This document shows, one piece after another, positions 1-5,027 of a stretch of 5,027 nt of DNA. The stretch is taken from contig CANGHQ010000173.1 in the NCBI GenBank assembly GCA_947453585.1, positions 1 to 5,027 of the forward strand, read 5' to 3'. Every line of letters begins with the position of its first letter. The stretch's first letter is position 1. A program made the translations under genes and the position numbers. The notes under the pieces are model-generated. The model was not told the DNA's origin, ran no database searches, and saw nothing but the letters and a program-made list of their open reading frames with translations. The DNA is from Burkholderiales bacterium. GTDB taxonomy: Bacteria > Pseudomonadota > Gammaproteobacteria > Burkholderiales > Burkholderiaceae_C.

Positions 1-1395
1 ATCGACTGGCTCCAGCATCCGCACCGCGACGCCTATTGGAAGCGCGGCTCGGTGGGTGAAGACATCGGCGCCATCAAAGCCGCCGTGCTGGCCGTGGGCG
101 GCTGGAACGACGCCTACACCAACGCCGTGCCACGCCTGGTGGGCAGCATCCAGGCGCCTGTCAAAGGCATTATTGGCCCCTGGGCACACAAATACCCGCA
201 CTTTGCCGTGCCCGAGCCGCGCATCGGCTTTTTGCAAGAAGCGCTGCGCTGGTGGGACCGCTACCTCAAAGACGCGCCCACCGGCGTGGAACACGACCCC
301 GCGTTTCGCACCTATGTGATGGACTTGCAACCACCCGGCGCGAGCATCAGCCACATCCCCGGGCGCTGGGTGAGCGACCAAGTGTGGCCCAGCGACCGCA
401 ACACGGTCCAGCGCCACTACCTCAATAGCGCAGGCCTGGCGCTAGAGGCCACGCGCGCAGGCAAGCAAACCATCAGTTCGCCCCAGCACACGGGCGCGGA
501 CAGCGGCGAATACTGCATCATCTGGATGGGCCCCGAGTTTCCTGGCGACCAGCGCCAGGACGACGCGGGCTCGCTCACCTTTGACGCCGACGCCCTCAAA
601 ACCGGCTTTGACCTGGTGGGCGCCCCGGTGCTCACGCTGCAGTTCAGCGTGGACCAACCGGTGGCGCATGTGGCCGTGCGCCTGAACAGCATCTGGCCCG
701 ACGGCAGCGTCTCGCGCCTGAGCTACGCCGTGGCCAACCTCACGCATTTGCACGGCAGCGCCAGCCACGAACTCCCCCAGGCGCTGGTGCCGGGCCAGCG
801 CTACACGGTGCAAATCCAGCTCGACGACGTGGCCTGCCACGTGCCCAAGGGCCACCGCCTGCGCGTGTCGCTGTCCACCAGCTACTGGCCGCTGATCTGG
901 CCCGCGCCCCGCCCGGTGCAACTCACGGTGCACACGGGCAAGAGCTTTATCGACATTCCGACCCGGCCCAAACTGCGGGGCGAAAAAGCCCCGGTATTCG
1001 CCCCGGCCGAAGGCGCACCCGCCGTCAAACTCAAAACCATAGACAAACCCTGGAACAAGCGCGAAGTCACCATCAACCAGGCCACGGGCGAGCGGCGCAT
1101 GACGATCGAAGACGACTTTGGCCGCAGCACCAGCACCGAGCACGGTCTGACCACCTGGGGCCGGGGCCGCGAGAGCTACCGCATCTTGCCCCACGACCCG
1201 CTATCGGCCCGCCAAGAATGCCACTGGTCCATGGAAACCGCGCGCGGCGACTGGGTCACCCGCACCGAAACCTATTCCGCCATGAGCGCCAGCGCCACCC
1301 ACTGGCACATCACCGGCCGCCTGGAAGCCTATGAAGGTGACAAGCAGATCTTGGTGCGCACCTGGGACAAAAAGATCAAGCGCCAGTTGCTGTAA
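1..1395 (+). CDS. CocE/NonD (peptidase S15 / X-Pro dipeptidyl-peptidase superfamily) hydrolase, 5'-truncated
   Basis: The frame is open from the first base, so this is the last 464 residues of a longer protein; the GTG at 52 is internal. In known family members a Ser-Asp-His triad cleaves esters or amides: cocaine esterase, glutaryl-7-ACA acylase and X-Pro dipeptidyl-peptidases are examples. Here the Asp is visible in GGWND (window residue 37) and the His in GPWAH (residue 63). Their 26-residue separation is close to the 28 between Asp259 and His287 of CocE as I recall them. The nucleophile Ser (GxSYxG type) should lie upstream of the window. From about residue 181 (PGDQRQDDAGSL) to about 310 the chain matches the PepX_C jelly-roll domain: small-residue-rich beta strands, PDGSVSRLSY, and PKGHRLRVSLS followed by YWPLIWP. 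A tail of about 150 residues follows. No membrane segment is seen. The substrate cannot be inferred. The gene ends in TAA 59 bp before the next start, so it need not be cotranscribed with the module downstream. Confidence 0.9.
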   Translation: MDWLQHPHRDAYWKRGSVGEDIGAIKAAVLAVGGWNDAYTNAVPRLVGSIQAPVKGIIGPWAHKYPHFAVPEPRIGFLQEALRWWDRYLKDAPTGVEHDPAFRTYVMDLQPPGASISHIPGRWVSDQVWPSDRNTVQRHYLNSAGLALEATRAGKQTISSPQHTGADSGEYCIIWMGPEFPGDQRQDDAGSLTFDADALKTGFDLVGAPVLTLQFSVDQPVAHVAVRLNSIWPDGSVSRLSYAVANLTHLHGSASHELPQALVPGQRYTVQIQLDDVACHVPKGHRLRVSLSTSYWPLIWPAPRPVQLTVHTGKSFIDIPTRPKLRGEKAPVFAPAEGAPAVKLKTIDKPWNKREVTINQATGERRMTIEDDFGRSTSTEHGLTTWGRGRESYRILPHDPLSARQECHWSMETARGDWVTRTETYSAMSASATHWHITGRLEAYEGDKQILVRTWDKKIKRQLL

Positions 1396-1411
1396 GGACG
1401 GCGGCCCGGGT

Positions 1412-1429
1412 GTAGCACTAAAGTGCTAC
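1412..1429. promoter_or_regulatory. Perfect palindrome GTAGCACT-AA-AGTGCTAC, probable toxin-antitoxin autoregulatory operator
   Basis: The two 8-base arms (1412-1419 and 1422-1429) are exact reverse complements around a 2-base AA centre. The site lies 25 bp before the antitoxin start and overlaps a candidate extended -10. Ribbon-helix-helix antitoxins are known to bind short palindromes in their own promoters, alone or with the toxin, so operator function is the most likely reading. That is inference from symmetry, position and family. Read as RNA it could also fold as a 7-bp stem with a TAAA loop. Confidence 0.65.
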
Positions 1430-1432
1430 GAT
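1424..1432 (+). promoter_or_regulatory. Candidate extended -10 element (TGC TACGAT) of the toxin-antitoxin operon
   Basis: TACGAT at 1427-1432 matches the sigma-70 -10 consensus at four of six positions and is preceded by TGC, the extended -10 signature. No convincing -35 is seen about 17 bp upstream, where the sequence is GCCCGG. Transcription would begin near 1439, a few bases before the GGGAAG ribosome binding site at 1443-1448. A repressor on the palindrome would cover this box. Weak, purely pattern-based call. Confidence 0.35.
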
Positions 1433-1454
1433 GCAGTTTTTTGGGAAGACAAGC

Positions 1455-1754
1455 ATGTCCACCACCACGATTCGCATTGACGACGACCTCAAAGCGCGCA
1501 TGGCCGAGGCGGCAGCGCGCGCGGGCAAGACAGCGCACGGTTTCATTCTTGACGCGATTGCGCAAACCGTGGGCCAGTCCGAGCAAGACCTGGCCTTGCA
1601 GGAGCTGGCCGACGCGCGCTGGGGAACCCTGCTGGCCACCCAGCAAACGGTCGGATGGGACGAGACCAAAGCCTATTTGCGCCAGCGCGCCGCGTCTGGC
1701 GCTGCACCCAGGCCACAGGTGGGCACCTTTGCCCCGACCGCCGACAAAAAATGA
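1455..1754 (+). CDS. Ribbon-helix-helix (CopG/ParD-like) antitoxin of a type II toxin-antitoxin module
   Basis: This 99-residue protein should neutralise the toxin encoded directly after it and repress the operon. Residues 3-8 (TTTIRI) form the DNA-contacting beta strand, about 11-22 helix A, GKT at 24-26 the turn, and about 27-40 (AHGFILDAIAQTV) helix B. This is the classic dimeric ribbon-helix-helix fold. The rest (about 41-99) should wrap the toxin: it holds an acidic/amphipathic stretch, then WDETKAYLRQR, and ends in a Pro/Lys-rich tail (PRPQVGTFAPTADKK). The start at 1455 is chosen because GGGAAG at 1443-1448 sits 6 bases upstream and the RHH strand begins at once. The in-frame ATG at 1431 has no ribosome binding site and overlaps the candidate -10. 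The stop overlaps the toxin start as ATGA. The exact RHH subfamily cannot be settled by eye. Confidence 0.87.
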   Translation: MSTTTIRIDDDLKARMAEAAARAGKTAHGFILDAIAQTVGQSEQDLALQELADARWGTLLATQQTVGWDETKAYLRQRAASGAAPRPQVGTFAPTADKK

Positions 1755-2044
1755 GTCGTATTGAGCTGGCGCCGGAAGTCCTGGACGACTTCGACCGGTT
1801 TTTTGACCACCTCGCGCAATTCGACGCCAGCAGCGCACCGCAGCGGGTGGGTGAAATCGTGGACGCCATCGACATCCTGACGCACAGCCCCTTGATCGGC
1901 CGCCCCTTGCCGGGCGGCGCCCGGGAGCTGGTCATCGGGCGCGGCAGCCGGGGCTATGTGGCGCTTTACCGTTACGTACCCGCCATCGACACGGTGTTTG
2001 TCCTTGCGGTGCGCGCGCAGCGCGAGGCAGGCTACAGGCGTTAA
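1751..2044 (+). CDS. RelE/ParE-family toxin of a type II toxin-antitoxin module
   Basis: This 97-residue basic protein has the RelE/ParE layout. Two N-terminal helices (about 8-24 and 30-44) come first, then the loop SPLIGRPLPGGARELVIG (46-63), strands with RGYVALYRY (67-75) and VFVLAVRAQREAGY (82-95), and a terminal Arg pair. The closing R-x-Q-R-E-A-G-Y is typical of ParE-like toxins and resembles the H-Q-R-E-A-G-Y ending common in the family. ParE members poison DNA gyrase while RelE members cleave mRNA on the ribosome. Homology this general does not separate the two, although the absence of an obvious RelE catalytic set and the RHH partner lean towards ParE. The start at 1751 overlaps the antitoxin stop by 4 bases and has no Shine-Dalgarno (CGACAAAAA precedes it), so translation is probably coupled to the antitoxin, limiting free toxin. 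It converges on the RIO kinase gene with 14 bp between stops. Confidence 0.87.
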   Translation: MSRIELAPEVLDDFDRFFDHLAQFDASSAPQRVGEIVDAIDILTHSPLIGRPLPGGARELVIGRGSRGYVALYRYVPAIDTVFVLAVRAQREAGYRR

Positions 2045-2067
2045 ACCAGCTAAACCAGTTAAACCGG
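2041..2067. repeat. Three tandem 9-bp repeats carrying in-frame stops for both convergent genes
   Basis: The units are TTAAACCAG (2041-2049), CTAAACCAG (2050-2058) and TTAAACCGG (2059-2067). The first supplies the toxin stop (TAA 2042-2044) and the third the kinase stop (TAA on the - strand, 2061-2059). Because the period is nine, each gene has two further in-frame stops: + TAA at 2051 and 2060; - TAG at 2052-2050 and TAA at 2043-2041. It may be slippage-generated; no function beyond tight termination is evident. Confidence 0.8.
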
Positions 2068-2928
2068 CGCGGCCATGCGCAGGCGCCGCGCCGCGTCTTC
2101 TGCGCGGGCGTCGTCAATCTCGCGCAGCACGCCGCCCACGTCCACCGCCGCGGTGGAATGCGCAAACTGGCCAGTCAAGGGCGTGTCGTTCGTCAATAAG
2201 CCCGCTTGGTACAGGCTCCAGATCTCGGGGCCGAAGTCGGTGGCCAAGAGCGCCGGGGCGAACTGACCAAAAAAGTCGCGCAAATTTTGCACATCGCGCA
2301 GCAGCATGCGCTGGGCGTGGTTGTTGCCCGCCGCGTCCACGGCCTGCGGCAGGTCGATGATCACCGGCGTGTCCAGCCCGTTCACATGCGCAAGCAAGAT
2401 GTTGAACTCGGACAAATCGCCATGCACCACGCCCGCGCACAGCATGCGCACCACCTCGGCAATCAGGGTGGCGTGGTGGGCCAGCGCCTGCTCGGGCGCA
2501 AAGGCCACGTCGTTCAGGCGCGGGGCGGCGTCGCCGTGGGCGTCGGTCACCAGCTCCATCAGCAGCACGCCCTCGAAAAAGTTGTAGGGCTGGGGCACGC
2601 GCACGCCCGCTGCGGCCAAGCGGTAGAGAGCGTCCACTTCGGCGCTTTGCCAGGCCGCTTCTTGCGCCTGGCGGCCAAACTTGCTGCCCTTGGCCATGGC
2701 GCGGCCTTGGCGCGAGTTTTTGACCTTGCGGTTTTCGGTGTAGTCCACCGCTTGGCGAAAGCTGCGGTTGGTGGCTTCTTTGTAAATCTTGGCGCAGCGG
2801 GTTTCTTCACCGCAGCGCACCACAAACACCATGGCCTCTTTGCCGCTCATGAGCTGGCGCACCACGGTGTCGATCAGGCCTTCGTCAACAAGAGCCTGGA
2901 GTCTGGGGGGTGCTTTCATGGGGACCAT
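2059..2928 (-). CDS. RIO-type (RIO1 family) serine protein kinase
   Basis: This 289-residue cytoplasmic protein carries the atypical RIO kinase fold. Counting from the chosen ATG at 2928, the phosphate-binding region is SGKEAMVF (28-35) and the ATP-anchoring Lys is in AKIYK (K47). A basic stretch rich in RK, NSR and KGSKFGR follows (67-86), as in RIO proteins. The hinge is LLMELV (122-127), the catalytic loop HGDLSEFN (169-176, D171 and N176), and the metal-binding Asp lies in IDLPQAVD (D192), which replaces the DFG of ordinary kinases. All catalytic residues are present. RIO1/RIO2 act in ribosome maturation in archaea and eukaryotes; bacterial substrates are largely unknown, so the role is not assigned. 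The start at 2928 has GAGGG at 2939-2935, 6 bases upstream. The ATG at 2919 (MKAPPRL) is where several homologues appear to begin and remains possible. It is divergent from mutL. Confidence 0.92.
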   Translation of the reverse strand: MVPMKAPPRLQALVDEGLIDTVVRQLMSGKEAMVFVVRCGEETRCAKIYKEATNRSFRQAVDYTENRKVKNSRQGRAMAKGSKFGRQAQEAAWQSAEVDALYRLAAAGVRVPQPYNFFEGVLLMELVTDAHGDAAPRLNDVAFAPEQALAHHATLIAEVVRMLCAGVVHGDLSEFNILLAHVNGLDTPVIIDLPQAVDAAGNNHAQRMLLRDVQNLRDFFGQFAPALLATDFGPEIWSLYQAGLLTNDTPLTGQFAHSTAAVDVGGVLREIDDARAEDAARRLRMAAPV

Positions 2929-2934
2929 TTTGCG

Positions 2935-2939
2935 CCCTC
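2935..2939 (-). promoter_or_regulatory. Shine-Dalgarno GAGGG that decides the RIO kinase start
   Basis: Read on the - strand, GAGGG ends 6 bases before the ATG at 2928 but 15 bases before the in-frame ATG at 2919. Standard spacing therefore favours 2928 (protein beginning MVPMKAPP) over the homology-preferred MKAPP start, a difference of three residues. Confidence 0.55.
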
Positions 2940-2984
2940 GGGCTGCGGGGCAGCGCGGGCGCGGTTTGCGGCCGGGGCGCATCC

Positions 2985-2990
2985 TAGAAT
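2985..2990 (+). promoter_or_regulatory. Candidate mutL -10 box TAGAAT, positioned for a leaderless transcript
   Basis: TAGAAT matches the sigma-70 TATAAT consensus at five of six positions. It is followed by a 6-base discriminator (GCCGCT), so the expected transcription start falls on the G of the GTG start at 2997. No good -35 is present at 16-18 bp (the nearest candidate is GGTTTG, 2963-2968). On the - strand the same bases read TAGGAT (2987-2982), a weaker possible -10 for the divergent kinase gene. Confidence 0.45.
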
Positions 2991-2996
2991 GCCGCT

Positions 2997-5006
2997 GTGA
3001 ACGCACCCACCCTGCCCCCCCGCCGCCCCATCCGTGAACTGCCCGACGCGCTGATCAGCCAAATTGCCGCAGGCGAAGTGGTGGAGCGGCCGGCCTCGGT
3101 GGTGCGCGAACTGGTGGACAACGCGCTGGACGCTGGCGCGCGCCAGGTGACGGTGCGCTTGCTGGCCGGCGGCGTACGCCTGATTGCGGTGGAAGACGAC
3201 GGCATGGGCATCTTGCCCGGCGAGTTGCCGATTGCGTTTAAGCGCCACGCCACCAGCAAGATCGGCAATTTGCACGACCTTGAATCGGTGGCCACCATGG
3301 GCTTTCGCGGCGAGGCGCTGGCCGCCATCAACTCCATTGCCGACTGCGCCATTCTGTCGCGCGCCAGCGGCCAGACCGAGGCCTTTTTGCTCGATGGCCG
3401 CACCGGCGAACTGCGCCCGGTAGCCCGCGCCCAGGGCACCACGGTCGAGGTCAAAGAGCTGTTTTACAGCACCCCGGCGCGCCGCAAATTTCTCAAAACC
3501 GACGCCACCGAGCTGGCGCATTGCATCGAAGCGGTACGCCGCCACGCGCTCGCCCGCCCCGACGTGGGCTTTGCCATTTGGCATGAAGGCAAAGTGGTCG
3601 AACAGTGGCGCGCCTGCGGCACCGACCTGGATTTTTCTGCGCTGCAAGACGACGCCGAAACCAGCACCGCCCTGCGCGCGCAGCAGCTCGCCGCGCTGGA
3701 CCGGCGCCTGGCCGACGTGCTGGGCGCCGACTTTTTGGCGCGATCCATTGCCGTGGACTGGCGCAGCCCCAGCGAACGACCCGATGGTTCGGGCGCTTCT
3801 GGCCGCCAAGTGCGGGTGTGGGGCCGCGTGGGCATTCCAGACGCCGCCCGCGCCCGGCCGGACCAGCAGTTTTGCTATGTGAACGGCCGCTTTGTGCGCG
3901 ACAAGGTGCTCACCCACGCCGCCCGCAGCGCCTATGAAGACGTGCTGCACGGCCAGCGCCAGCCCATCTATGCGCTGTACTTGGACATGGATCCCACGCG
4001 TGTGGACGTGAACGTGCACCCGACCAAGATCGAAGTGCGCTTTCGAGACAGCCGCGAAGTGCACCAGGCCGTGCGCCACGCCACCGAAGACGCACTGGCC
4101 GCGCCCCGGGCGCAGGCCCAAACCGCAAATACTGCCCGGACCCAAAGCGACGCCAGCGCCGATGAGCCCAGCGCCTTCGCCCCGCGCTGGACCAACGCGC
4201 TGCAGCCCACGCCGGCACAGCCGGCCAGCGCCCTGTATTCCAGCCAAAGCCCCATGGCCTTTCATGCGCAAGAGGCGCTGCCCGGCCACCGGGTGAGCGA
4301 CGTGGCCGCGCTGTGGCAGTCGCCCGTGAGCGCAGCGGCGCTGCCGCTTGGTCAAGAAAACGCCCTTGCTGCCAGCCCCGCCGCCGCCCTGCCCCAGGGC
4401 GACTGGCCACTGGGCCGCGCGCTGGCGCAGCTGCAAGGCATTTATATCTTGGCCGAAAACGCCCAAGGCCTGGTGGTGGTGGACATGCACGCCGCCCACG
4501 AGCGCATCGTCTACGAGCGGCTCAAAAACCAATGGGCCAGCGCCGAAGAGGGCCAAAACACCCGCCGCCTGGCCAGCCAGCCCTTGCTGATACCCGCCAC
4601 ATTTGCCTGCACCGACGCCGAGGCCGCTACGGCAGAGGCCCACGCCGAAACACTGCAAACGCTGGGGCTGGAGGTGAGCGCTTTTTCCCCCCGCACCCTG
4701 GCGGTGCGCGCCGTGCCCACCACGCTGGCGCAAGGTGATGCCGTTGAGCTAGCGCGCAGCGTGCTGGCCGAACTCGAACAAGTGGATGCCAGCACCGTAG
4801 TGCAGCGCGCCCACAACGAGCTGCTCGCCACCATGGCCTGCCACGGCGCGGTGCGCGCCAACCGGCGCCTCACCATCGAAGAAATGAACGGCCTGTTGCG
4901 CGACATGGAGGCCACCGAGCGCAGCGACCAGTGCAACCATGGCCGACCGACCTGGCGCCAGGTGAGTGTGAAGGAACTGGACGCGCTGTTTTTGCGCGGC
5001 CGTTAG
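2997..5006 (+). CDS. mutL: DNA mismatch repair protein MutL (endonuclease-type)
   Basis: This complete 669-residue MutL links MutS mismatch recognition to strand incision. The GHKL ATPase is intact. Motif I is QIAAGEVVERPASVVRELVDN (22-42), with catalytic E38 and N42. The others are DDGMGI (67-72), HATSKIG then GFRGEAL (84-90, 102-108), and GTTVEV then FYSTPARRKFLK (147-167). QFCYVNGRFVRDK and NVHPTKIEVRF follow, with K344 equivalent to the E. coli ATP-sensing Lys307. An Ala/Gln/Pro-rich linker spans about 365-470. The C-terminal domain carries the nicking-endonuclease set: DMHAAHERIVYE (496-507), ACH (614-616), CNHGRPT (646-652) and FLR (665-667). QPLLIP (528-533) fits the beta-clamp-binding motif. 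Such MutLs nick DNA themselves and are typical of bacteria lacking MutH. The GTG at 2997 is effectively the only start: TAG at 2985-2987 closes the frame upstream and no other start codon precedes the conserved motif. No Shine-Dalgarno is seen. Confidence 0.97.
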   Translation: MNAPTLPPRRPIRELPDALISQIAAGEVVERPASVVRELVDNALDAGARQVTVRLLAGGVRLIAVEDDGMGILPGELPIAFKRHATSKIGNLHDLESVATMGFRGEALAAINSIADCAILSRASGQTEAFLLDGRTGELRPVARAQGTTVEVKELFYSTPARRKFLKTDATELAHCIEAVRRHALARPDVGFAIWHEGKVVEQWRACGTDLDFSALQDDAETSTALRAQQLAALDRRLADVLGADFLARSIAVDWRSPSERPDGSGASGRQVRVWGRVGIPDAARARPDQQFCYVNGRFVRDKVLTHAARSAYEDVLHGQRQPIYALYLDMDPTRVDVNVHPTKIEVRFRDSREVHQAVRHATEDALAAPRAQAQTANTARTQSDASADEPSAFAPRWTNALQPTPAQPASALYSSQSPMAFHAQEALPGHRVSDVAALWQSPVSAAALPLGQENALAASPAAALPQGDWPLGRALAQLQGIYILAENAQGLVVVDMHAAHERIVYERLKNQWASAEEGQNTRRLASQPLLIPATFACTDAEAATAEAHAETLQTLGLEVSAFSPRTLAVRAVPTTLAQGDAVELARSVLAELEQVDASTVVQRAHNELLATMACHGAVRANRRLTIEEMNGLLRDMEATERSDQCNHGRPTWRQVSVKELDALFLRGR

Positions 5007-5027
5007 ACGCCCGTGGCGTTAGTGGTG

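Noticed and set aside
248..255. GCTGGTGG, identical to the E. coli Chi recombination hotspot
   Set aside because: Single copy within a coding sequence in a host where Chi specificity is not established; an 8-mer of this composition is expected by chance in G+C-rich DNA.
442..1194. 250-codon open frame on the - strand inside the hydrolase gene
   Set aside because: Shadow of a real coding sequence with codon-complementary composition (Ala, Gly, Val, His) and no motif.
1431..1454. Upstream ATG at 1431 adding eight residues (MQFFGKTS) to the antitoxin
   Set aside because: It has no Shine-Dalgarno, overlaps the candidate -10, and would precede the RHH strand with an atypical segment; 1455 has GGGAAG at 6-base spacing.
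1655..1750. Extension of the toxin frame upstream to 1655
   Set aside because: This stretch is inside the antitoxin in another frame, and the translation before MSRIELAP does not resemble the family; the ATGA overlap at 1751 is the usual arrangement.
2065..2093. 9-bp G+C-only hairpin (CGGCGCGGC / GCCGCGCCG, 11-base loop) at the 3' end of the kinase gene, possible terminator
   Set aside because: It lies inside the coding sequence, is followed on the - strand only by GTTTAACTGG with no U-tract, and such stems arise easily by chance in DNA this rich in G+C.
2206..3000. 264-codon open frame on the + strand across the RIO kinase gene
   Set aside because: Antisense to the kinase; His/Gly/Val-rich low-information translation, no family features, no ribosome binding site identified.
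2929..3006. 26-residue N-terminal extension of the RIO kinase to an ATG at 3006
   Set aside because: It would overlap mutL, its sequence is Arg/Pro-rich and unlike family N-termini, and a good GAGGG ribosome binding site supports 2928 instead.
2916..4733. 605-codon open frame on the - strand across mutL
   Set aside because: It is antisense to a complete, motif-perfect mutL. The translation is rich in Gly, Ala, His, Gln and Val with no recognisable domain, typical of a G+C-rich shadow frame.
5007..5019. Small hairpin ACGCC-CGT-GGCGT just after the mutL stop, possible terminator
   Set aside because: The stem is only 5 bp, the loop 3 bases, and the following TAGTGGTG has no T-run; the window ends before more could be judged.

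Overview
The window reads as an ordinary high-GC proteobacterial chromosome segment. The MutL and RIO-kinase sequences look most like those of Betaproteobacteria, probably Comamonadaceae (Acidovorax, Comamonas or Rhodoferax-like). That placement rests on remembered family resemblance and on G/C-rich third codon positions; no search was run.

Layout. (1) 1-1395, + strand: the 3' part of a CocE/NonD-type alpha/beta-hydrolase of the peptidase S15/X-Pro dipeptidyl-peptidase superfamily. The catalytic Asp and His and the C-terminal jelly-roll domain are visible; the nucleophile Ser lies upstream of the window. (2) 1396-1454: a 59-bp gap holding a perfect 8+8 bp palindrome (2-bp centre) that overlaps a candidate extended -10 and is followed by a T6 run and a Shine-Dalgarno sequence. 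(3) 1455-2044, + strand: a compact type II toxin-antitoxin module. A ribbon-helix-helix antitoxin is followed by a RelE/ParE-family toxin with an ATGA start/stop overlap. (4) 2041-2067: three tandem copies of a 9-bp unit at the convergent gene ends, which put three in-frame stop codons on each strand. (5) 2059-2928, - strand: a bacterial RIO-type serine protein kinase. (6) 2929-2996: a 68-bp divergent promoter region. (7) 2997-5006, + strand: complete mutL with a GTG start. Its -10-like box lies at the spacing expected for a leaderless mRNA. (8) 5007-5027: a short tail with no assignable gene.

How the parts relate. MutL is the housekeeping mismatch-repair matchmaker. Here it carries the whole C-terminal endonuclease signature (DMHAxxExxxxE, ACH, CNHGRP, FxR) and a QPLLIP clamp-binding motif, so repair is probably MutH-independent with strand choice through the beta clamp. 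The toxin-antitoxin pair is the only accessory element; it sits between two housekeeping-like genes and is probably autoregulated through the palindrome. I see no transposase, integrase, CRISPR array, tRNA or rRNA.

I did not find a convincing undescribed system. The points most worth checking are the leaderless-type mutL start, the operator/promoter architecture of the toxin-antitoxin module, and the double-stranded triple-stop repeat.
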